Source: Desulfosporosinus sp. UBA5188
GTDB lineage: Bacteria > Bacillota > Desulfitobacteriia > Desulfitobacteriales > Desulfitobacteriaceae
Reading direction: 5' to 3'
DNA length: 9,213 nucleotides
Assembly (NCBI GenBank): GCA_002413075.1
Contig: DHWG01000190.1
Coordinates: 1 to 9,213 of the forward strand
Shown here: positions 8,201 through 9,213 of the stretch, one piece after another
Numbering within the stretch: position 1 is the first letter of the stretch
Layout: every line of letters begins with the position of its first letter
The notes under the pieces: model-generated
What the model saw: only the letters and a program-made list of their open reading frames with translations
Databases searched by the model: none
What the model was told of the DNA's origin: nothing
Program-made: the position numbers and the translations under genes

Positions 8201-8359
8201 GACCGCACCGGCTATCCCCGCAGGTACAAAGGGCTTAATTAGGGAAGGCAGGGCTCCAACGTCATAGGAATACATTTTCCGTTCAACCAGGTCTACCCTC
8301 ATTCTGTCGCCAAAAATCTGTTGAAGTCGGGACGTCACTTTTTCATTCACAACTGACAT
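5222..8359 (-). CDS. FAD-linked dehydrogenase fused to HdrD/GlpC-type iron-sulfur protein with methionine-rich tail
   Basis: 1045 residues, cytoplasmic, no signal peptide. In order it has a PCMH-type FAD-binding domain (about 40-215; RGASTSGYGG 79-88, GGWLAQGGSGFGS 151-163), an FAD-oxidase C-terminal domain ending VDPENLFNPNKVIG (447-460), and two [4Fe-4S] motifs (C513/516/519/523 and C564/567/570/574). Two CCG domains of the HdrB/GlpC/GlcF type follow (C648, CCG 681-683, C718-x2-C721; C776, CCG 812-814, C849-x2-C852). The last part, about 894-1015, is a Met/Pro-rich region. GlcD-GlcF and D-lactate dehydrogenase systems share the first parts, so oxidation of a 2-hydroxy acid with transfer to quinone or a disulfide is plausible; the substrate is unknown. 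The ATG at 8359 is preferred over a GTG at 8368 because GAGGAG (8368-8373) sits 8 nt before the ATG and overlaps the GTG. It is a separate transcription unit closed by the terminator at 5104-5146. Confidence 0.9.
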   Translation of the reverse strand: MSVVNEKVTSRLQQIFGDRMRVDLVERKMYSYDVGALPSLIKPFVPAGIAGAVVRPMEEAEIVELVKLSKQEKLQLVPRGASTSGYGGVLPAKGAVVVDLSGMCKVLAVDTTQKTVRVQAGVIWEQLQKQINKLGLDLRLYPSSLPASTVGGWLAQGGSGFGSYEYGEFKKNVLAARVVMPSGELKNFSGQELADYIADAEGITGIITEITVSVRDLIPEVHRAFAFKDTQSLGNALKAISQKKLPIWSITFLNPESLRLKKKLPHKHGHPYEEANPHILPVLPEAYVMLIAYPETRRSKIDTSLVSVIKANKGEELSSEAAEHEWDLRFAPMRLKRIGPSIITTEVIVPTENLTVVLNDIAKKIKQPFIAEGMVGKGDKVTILGFIPHDERSLAFNPAYALALSVINIAKKHAGTAYSTGLYFKSEAKNVFGADRFQKLTQYKAKVDPENLFNPNKVIGSGFINIIMGLASTFEPLIRPIANAATAPTGDLSERTKEKNGIPGSVAFFATACARCGYCVSTCEQFSGRGWESHSPRGKYAYLREVIAGREKYDQEMVTRFLLCTTCEVCNTRCQLNIPVEHNWMAMRGKLITEEKRMTFPPFEMMASSLRGENNIWAGKREHRADWIPAEIKPKIKEKADVLYFAGCTASMVNSDVAISSVRILDKAGIDFTYMGTDEACCGIPMKIAGKWELFEEIFEHNVAEAKKRGAKTIVTSCPACGLAWKELYPALARKKGIDYPFEIKNYSEVAAEALAKGDLKFEHEIKAKIAFHDSCHAGRAQGIYEPPRELIAAIPGVELVEMEHNREEGLCCGSVLTLIGEMPVAAKLGGIRIQEAIDVGADRLLALCPCCQVQLRTAAKANNMDIPITDLARFIAQGLGFETEDKTEYSMEMWGYFEKFILLMYPENMAKVMGALLPQMFANMPTGMVPMMKAMKYIPGGMAMMKKMMPIMMPMLVPGVMPKVMPDMLAEVSRRVGPLPKDMEELMPDLLPKTMDSLMPNLLPLIVPYITPLMIEYIKTGKIPDTNFSLDVTVCPQDKKNAAK

Positions 8360-8367
8360 TCTCTTCA

Positions 8368-8373
8368 CTCCTC
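8368..8373 (-). promoter_or_regulatory. Ribosome binding site deciding the start of the FAD/iron-sulfur gene
   Basis: GAGGAG on the minus strand ends 8 nt before the ATG at 8359. The in-frame GTG at 8368 overlaps this site and therefore cannot use it. Confidence 0.8.
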
Positions 8374-8391
8374 GTTATATCGTTATATCGT
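8373..8391. repeat. Tandem 8-bp repeat before the FAD gene ribosome site
   Basis: CGTTATAT occurs twice in a row, followed by CGT (ACGATATA units when read with the gene). It overlaps the upstream edge of the GAGGAG ribosome binding site. A change in copy number would shift leader sequence but not the reading frame. Confidence 0.6.
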
Positions 8392-8579
8392 AATTTCTAC
8401 ACTTCTTAAACAACACTGGGAACTAACGTTAAGACTAATTAGGCTATATAATTCTACGCCAATTTGTACAAGTGTTCTTTTTCACATTAGGTGCCAACGG
8501 ATCTTCTATAACCATTAATAACTTGGGCCGAAATTCAGAAACCAGTGTGCCACAATTAGAATCCTCTTGCACTGATTAA

Positions 8580-8594
8580 CCCCCTCCCCCCCCC
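8580..8594 (-). promoter_or_regulatory. G9-A-G5 tract at the operator position of the FAD gene promoter
   Basis: On the minus strand nine G residues, one A and five G residues, followed by TTAA, lie at about +12 to +26 of the predicted transcript. This is the place occupied by the palindromes in the other two promoters. The AGGGGGT part matches the right arm of the 8803-8819 site, but the left ATACCC arm is absent. It may be a degenerate operator or a slippage-prone tract. Confidence 0.35.
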
Positions 8595-8611
8595 AATCGG
8601 ATTATAATCTA

Positions 8612-8640
8612 AGAATACCATCTAATCTATCGTAGGTCAA
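8612..8640 (-). promoter_or_regulatory. Sigma-A-type promoter for the FAD/iron-sulfur gene
   Basis: On the minus strand TTGACC (8635-8640) and TATTCT (8612-8617) are 17 nt apart. The same two hexamers with the same spacing occur in front of the cytochrome/reductase operon at 5066-5094, which raises confidence in both. The predicted start near 8605 gives a leader of roughly 245 nt. Confidence 0.6.
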
Positions 8641-8641
8641 T

Positions 8642-8663
8642 AAGTAAATACATGGGTTTACTT
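8642..8663. repeat. Inverted repeat just upstream of the FAD gene promoter
   Basis: AAGTAAA (8642-8648) and TTTACTT (8657-8663) are perfect 7-bp inverted arms around 8 nt. The repeat abuts the -35 box of the minus-strand promoter, with its centre near -48, a usual place for an activator site. No T tract follows, so it is not a terminator. Confidence 0.35.
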
Positions 8664-8758
8664 TCTAAGCCTATTACGACGATGTGGTTAAGTCGCTTTC
8701 TGTCACCTAATGTGGACCAGGAGTACGTATAATAGAAATAGATTGAGAAACTTAGTGA

Positions 8759-8787
8759 TTGACAAAAGTAAACTATTCAGATATATT
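8759..8787 (+). promoter_or_regulatory. Sigma-A-type promoter for the 71-residue coiled-coil gene
   Basis: A perfect TTGACA -35 box (8759-8764) and a TATATT -10 box (8782-8787, five of six consensus bases) are separated by exactly 17 nt. Transcription should start near 8794, leaving a leader of about 135 nt before the ATG. The operator-like palindrome lies at about +10 to +26. Confidence 0.75.
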
Positions 8788-8802
8788 AATTAAGTAGGCC
8801 AT

Positions 8803-8819
8803 ATACCCTGAGGGGGTAT
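8803..8819. promoter_or_regulatory. CsoR/CstR-like operator palindrome
   Basis: ATACCCTGAGGGGGTAT is a 17-bp imperfect palindrome with ATACCC and GGGTAT arms around TGAGG. G/C tracts flanked by ATA and TAT are characteristic of operators bound by CsoR-family repressors (CsoR, CstR; from memory). It lies just downstream of the predicted start of transcription, where a bound tetramer would block transcription. A near copy is found at 5032-5048. An isolated left half-site (ATACCCTAG) occurs at 8839-8847. Confidence 0.6.
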
Positions 8820-8929
8820 TGGCGGCCAGCTTGTTACGATACCCTAGTCCCGCTGTTGTCCAAGTACAGGATTTAATCATTAAATTTATGGCAGGATTAA
8901 TCCATAGAGACAATGAAGGAGAGAAAATT
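8820..8929 (+). other. Leader of the coiled-coil gene
   Basis: This untranslated stretch lies between the operator and the start codon. It holds the half-operator ATACCCTAG at 8839-8847. It also has a near direct repeat, CAGGATTTAATC at 8867-8878 and CAGGATTAATCC at 8892-8903; the second contains the perfect palindrome GGATTAATCC. I see no clear riboswitch or terminator. Confidence 0.35.
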
Positions 8930-9145
8930 ATGGGTTATTTATCAAAGTTATCGAACGAAGATCTAACGCGACGCCTAAAAGCCTTATCCGAAGAACTCGA
9001 AGAATTGGAAGAAGAAAGAAGTTTTGTCCTTAAACAAACTGGGATCCATCTACCTGGCCATGTCGTTAAGAAGTTTGAAACCGAATCAATTGCCTTAATG
9101 CGATCCATAGCAGAGTTCAAAGAGGAAATTGAAGGCCGCAAATAG
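8930..9145 (+). CDS. Small charged coiled-coil protein of unknown function
   Basis: 71 residues, read divergently from the FAD/iron-sulfur gene. The ATG is supported by AAGGAGAG (8916-8923) ending 6 nt upstream. The frame is open further upstream to a TTG at 8819, but that codon overlaps the operator-like palindrome and has no spaced ribosome site, so I reject it. The N-terminal two fifths form a highly charged helix (LKALSEELEELEEER, 17-31) likely to make a coiled coil. A short break follows (GIHLPGHVV, 38-46), then a second charged helix to the end. There is no cysteine, no metal site and no membrane segment. I do not recognise the family. Its promoter with a CsoR/CstR-like operator, similar to that of the sulfur operon, suggests it is expressed together with those genes. 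Confidence 0.75.
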   Translation: MGYLSKLSNEDLTRRLKALSEELEELEEERSFVLKQTGIHLPGHVVKKFETESIALMRSIAEFKEEIEGRK

Positions 9146-9213
9146 GAAATGCAACGATAATGCACCGAACAAAGTGATTGGTACTTCTTTGCTTACAGGC
9201 ACAAATAACTGGG

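Larger units (their letters stand above)
8360..8579 (-). other. Long leader of the FAD/iron-sulfur gene
   Basis: About 220 nt between the G tract and the start codon contain no open frame that I can support and no riboswitch class that I recognise. The last part holds a short tandem repeat (8373-8391). A weak alternative promoter-like pair (TTGTAC and TATAGC) is too poor to call. Confidence 0.35.

Noticed and set aside
8580..8594. Three-tetrad intramolecular G-quadruplex in the G tract
   Set aside because: Nine plus five G residues do not supply four G3 runs with loops, so only weaker or intermolecular forms are possible.
8819..8929. N-terminal extension of the small coiled-coil protein from TTG 8819
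   Set aside because: The TTG overlaps the operator palindrome, has no properly spaced ribosome site, and the extra residues look non-coding. ATG 8930 has a good AAGGAGAG site.
9146..9213. Possible terminator after the small coiled-coil gene
   Set aside because: Only a weak 5-bp stem (CAAAG/CTTTG) with no following T tract is visible, so it is not supported.

Overview
The window looks like chromosomal DNA from an anaerobic, spore-former-type Gram-positive bacterium of the Desulfosporosinus/Desulfitobacterium kind (Clostridia). This is an inference from moderate GC content, strong AGGAGG-type ribosome binding sites, some GTG/TTG starts, and the protein mix: a Tat-exported molybdopterin oxidoreductase, a multiheme c-type cytochrome and a large FAD/Fe-S/HdrD-like fusion. 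I cannot fix the species.

Layout. A compact five-gene minus-strand operon runs from 4826 down to 55. It encodes a membrane-anchored triheme cytochrome c (3978-4826), two half-size YeeE/YedE sulfur-transport-family membrane proteins (3458-3988 and 2866-3456), a PhsA/PsrA-type molybdopterin catalytic subunit (648-2852) and its four-cluster ferredoxin partner (55-630). Gaps are 1 to 17 nt, or a short overlap. Upstream lies a separate minus-strand gene (5222-8359) for a 1045-residue flavin/iron-sulfur protein: a GlcD-like FAD domain, two [4Fe-4S] motifs, two HdrB/D-type CCG domains and an odd methionine-rich tail. A rho-independent terminator (5104-5146) separates it from the operon. A divergent plus-strand gene (8930-9145) encodes a 71-residue coiled-coil protein of unknown function.

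Regulation is the most striking part. Each of the three transcription units has a recognisable sigma-A-type promoter with a 17-bp spacer: 8612-8640 and 5066-5094 on the minus strand, 8759-8787 on the plus strand. In two of them a 17-bp ATACCC...GGG..TAT palindrome sits at the same place, about +10 to +28 (5032-5048 and 8803-8819; 14 of 17 bases identical). In the third, the same place holds a G9-A-G5 tract that keeps only a half-site. The palindromes resemble operators of the CsoR/CstR repressor family. With sulfur-handling genes next door, a persulfide-sensing CstR-type regulator is a reasonable guess, but no regulator gene is in the window.

Working model (inference). The operon makes an extracytoplasmic reductase for an inorganic sulfur compound such as thiosulfate or polysulfide, together with a sulfur-compound channel and a membrane cytochrome that may feed electrons to it. 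No NrfD/PhsC-type membrane subunit is visible, although one could lie beyond the left edge. The FAD/HdrD-like enzyme may couple oxidation of an organic acid to a disulfide or quinone pool under related control. Stretches of more than 300 bases without genes are 4827-5221 (terminator, promoter, operator and a long leader) and 8369-8929 (two divergent promoters, operator, G tract and leaders).
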